From Dehalococcoidia bacterium (lineage in GTDB: Bacteria > Chloroflexota > Dehalococcoidia > DSTF01 > JALHUB01): a stretch of 6,723 nucleotides of DNA. Of this stretch, positions 5,222 through 6,723 are shown in pieces (the stretch's first letter is position 1; each line of letters opens with the position of its first letter). The DNA lies in contig JALHUB010000055.1 in the NCBI GenBank assembly GCA_022865685.1, forward strand, positions 1 to 6,723. Direction: 5' to 3'. The position numbers and the translations under genes are program-made. The notes beneath the pieces are model-generated. The model saw only the letters and a program-made list of their open reading frames with translations, was not told where the DNA came from and did not search any database.

Positions 5222-5240
5222 GGGATTGCGTAGCAATCCC
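5222..5240 (+). promoter_or_regulatory. Hairpin just before the diguanylate cyclase ribosome binding site
   Basis: GGGATTGC (5222-5229), loop GTA, GCAATCCC (5233-5240) form an uninterrupted 8-bp stem ending 4 bases before the Shine-Dalgarno GAGGT. In the transcript it could affect ribosome access or mRNA stability, or in DNA serve as a protein site. It resembles the GGG..CCC hairpins at 84-103 and 129-142. I found no clear -35/-10 pair for the downstream gene, so whether it is transcribed as part of the leader is unknown. Confidence 0.45.
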
Positions 5241-5244
5241 TTGC

Positions 5245-5249
5245 GAGGT
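5245..5249 (+). promoter_or_regulatory. Ribosome binding site of the diguanylate cyclase gene
   Basis: GAGGT lies 6 bases upstream of GTG at 5256-5258. It is the only in-frame start in this region with a well-placed site. The frame stays open back to a stop at 5100-5102, with TTG codons at 5202, 5226 and 5241 as less supported alternatives. Confidence 0.65.
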
Positions 5250-5255
5250 TATACC

Positions 5256-6723
5256 GTGCCTGATAGGGTCTCATTGCTTCAGAAGCTGGCTGCCGTCGCG
5301 ATCGATAGCCCTGCCAGCAGAGAGAGCCTCGTTCGTGTCGTGGATCTGATCCGCGATGCCCTCGGCGCCGAACAGGTGTTCCTTGTCTACGCTGAGGACA
5401 CTGACCCCCTGATCTGCTCCGACTCGCAGTCGGAGGAGAAGCTCGATACGAATCAGATGGGGCTGTGGATTGTCGGACATCAGATCGAGATCGCCGGTGG
5501 GCCCGTGGCCTTCAACATCGAAGACGGGCGCGTCTGCGATATCGTGCCCGCCCGGGAAGCTAAGGCGCCGTCCTATCTGGGCTTCTCCGTCGCCAGCAGT
5601 GAAGGCAGCGGAGAAATGCTGATCATCGGGACCGGACATCAGTCCGCGGCGGTGCCCAATCCCGACCTTTTTGCCTTCGTCGAAGCCGCGGCACCCGCGG
5701 TAACCGTGGTCCTAGACCACGTGCTCGGTGTGGCGCGCGCCAACAGACAGAGAGACCAGATGATGGCGCTGGCAAATGCGGCCGAGCTGCTGATCCAGGC
5801 GGAGCACATCAAGCCTGTTCTCGAAGACTTGGCCACCGCCATCTCTCGCACCAGCGGTTATGATCTCGTGACAATAGACACCTATGACAGTGAGTCAGAA
5901 ACGTTCACCGTCAGTGTCATCAATCGCGCGCCTCAGGTGGAGACCTCTCTCGGCGAAAGATGGAAGCAACAGGCCGAGGGCAGCATCTACCCCGAGGCTG
6001 TCCTTCGAGCTGCGATTACACAGCGCGAGCCGCTACTATTCTCCGACCTGCAAAGCGACGAGAGGATTCCCGAATACGGACACGAGTTCTTCAGGCGCGC
6101 CCACATCTTCTCCGCCGGCCAGTTTCCGATTACCTTTCATGACCGGTTCCTCGGCGTGCTGAGGATGGCCAGCCAGCGCCCTCGCGGTTTCCCTCCGCGA
6201 GAGGTGGACGTTCTTAATAGCTTCGCCGCCCAGCTAGCGGTCGCCCTGGAAGCGGTTGAGATGTACAAGTCGCTCGCTGAGTCGGAGAGGCAGTTGAAGC
6301 GCTACGCGGAGGAACTGCAGGCGAGCATGGAGGTGCAGCACCGCTTGGCGCGCACCGACCCCCTCACCGGCATTCCGAACCGCCGCTATGTCGATGAGAT
6401 TGCCAGAGGAGAGTGTTCGCGGGCGACGCGGCACAAGACGCTGTTGTCCGTCGCGCTTGTTGACATCGACTTGTTCAAGGAGGTCAACGATAGATACGGC
6501 CACAAGGCCGGAGACGAAGCGCTGGTTCAGCTTGGTGACCTCGCGCGCCGGAGCTGCCGCCGCGGCGACGTGGTGGGGCGCTACGGCGGCGACGAGTTTC
6601 TGTTCGTCCTGCCCAAGGCCGACTTGAGGGCGGCGCTCAAATTCGCCAACCGCTTTCGCGCCAACGTCGCCAACCACGTCTTCTCTCTGTCCCCAGAGGC
6701 GAGCACGAGGATGACCGTGAGCA
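5256..6723 (+). CDS. GAF-GAF-GGDEF diguanylate cyclase (3' end outside window)
   Basis: This is a predicted sensor enzyme that condenses two GTP into cyclic di-GMP. From GTG at 5256 it reads 489 codons without a stop to the window edge, so the last third or so of the catalytic domain is missing. Residues about 15-160 look like a divergent GAF domain (ESLVRVVDLIRDALGAEQVFLVY). A second, clearer one covers about 180-335 (IKPVLEDLATAISRTSGYD, then FLGVLRMASQRPRGF and VLNSFAAQLAVALEA). A charged, probably coiled helix (about 332-366) links to the GGDEF domain: TDPLTGIPNRR (368 onward), metal-binding Asp403 in VDIDLFKEVND, GHKAGD (415-420) and active-site GGDEF at 444-448. Arg435-x-x-Asp438, five residues before GGDEF, is a complete inhibitory I-site, so product inhibition is expected. 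There is no transmembrane segment, which suggests a soluble protein sensing a small molecule or partner; the ligand is unknown. It is divergent from the M16 peptidase gene. The enzyme class is secure; the start is probable. Confidence 0.93.
   Translation, partial: MPDRVSLLQKLAAVAIDSPASRESLVRVVDLIRDALGAEQVFLVYAEDTDPLICSDSQSEEKLDTNQMGLWIVGHQIEIAGGPVAFNIEDGRVCDIVPAREAKAPSYLGFSVASSEGSGEMLIIGTGHQSAAVPNPDLFAFVEAAAPAVTVVLDHVLGVARANRQRDQMMALANAAELLIQAEHIKPVLEDLATAISRTSGYDLVTIDTYDSESETFTVSVINRAPQVETSLGERWKQQAEGSIYPEAVLRAAITQREPLLFSDLQSDERIPEYGHEFFRRAHIFSAGQFPITFHDRFLGVLRMASQRPRGFPPREVDVLNSFAAQLAVALEAVEMYKSLAESERQLKRYAEELQASMEVQHRLARTDPLTGIPNRRYVDEIARGECSRATRHKTLLSVALVDIDLFKEVNDRYGHKAGDEALVQLGDLARRSCRRGDVVGRYGGDEFLFVLPKADLRAALKFANRFRANVANHVFSLSPEASTRMTVS

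Noticed and set aside
5226..5255. A promoter made of TTGCGT (5226-5231) and TATACC (5250-5255) for the diguanylate cyclase gene
   Set aside because: The spacing is 18, but it would start transcription after the GTG codon that has the ribosome binding site, and the match is poor. No better promoter was found.
5271..5639. Open frame (122 codons) on the minus strand inside the diguanylate cyclase gene
   Set aside because: The plus strand reads through without a stop and encodes recognisable GAF and GGDEF segments, so this is a shadow.

Overview
The window looks like ordinary bacterial chromosome of high GC content. It carries housekeeping and signalling genes, with little sign of accessory or mobile cargo. 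Features that point to the host lineage are the frequent TTG/GTG starts, strong AGGAGG-type ribosome binding sites, a perfect CIRCE operator before groESL, a GroEL without a Gly-Gly-Met tail, and short GGG..CCC hairpins between genes. Together these fit an uncultured Chloroflexota-type bacterium (perhaps Dehalococcoidia-like). That placement is inferred from sequence character only and is moderate at best.

Layout. Positions 1-192 are non-coding and rich in small palindromes. They include a diverged second copy (1-70) of the last 70 bases of the neighbouring glyA region (185-254). glyA (serine hydroxymethyltransferase) occupies 193-1443 on the minus strand. A 307-base divergent intergenic region (1444-1750) holds the glyA ribosome binding site and probable promoter. 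On the other strand it holds the groESL promoter, with the HrcA operator CIRCE lying over the expected transcription start, then a leader of about 117 bases. groES (1751-2086, TTG start) and groEL (2115-3734) form a two-gene chaperonin operon closed by a 26-base perfect palindrome at 3760-3785. A single-domain-type M16 zinc peptidase gene lies convergently at 3846-5123 on the minus strand. Its promoter is placed so that the mRNA should begin at or very near the ATG, i.e. leaderless. Diverging from it, a gene beginning with GTG at 5256 runs off the right edge. It encodes a soluble protein with two GAF-like domains, a short helical linker and a GGDEF diguanylate cyclase domain with an inhibitory I-site.

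How the genes fit together. groES and groEL act as one folding machine and are predicted to be induced when HrcA releases CIRCE. glyA (one-carbon and glycine/serine metabolism) shares only the divergent control region with them. The M16 peptidase and the diguanylate cyclase share a 132-base divergent intergenic region containing two inverted repeats that could be regulatory; no functional link between them can be shown here.

I found no convincing new multi-gene system. The points most worth a second look are the duplicated glyA tail, the predicted leaderless peptidase transcript, the unusual C-termini of GroES and GroEL, and the hairpin just before the diguanylate cyclase ribosome binding site.
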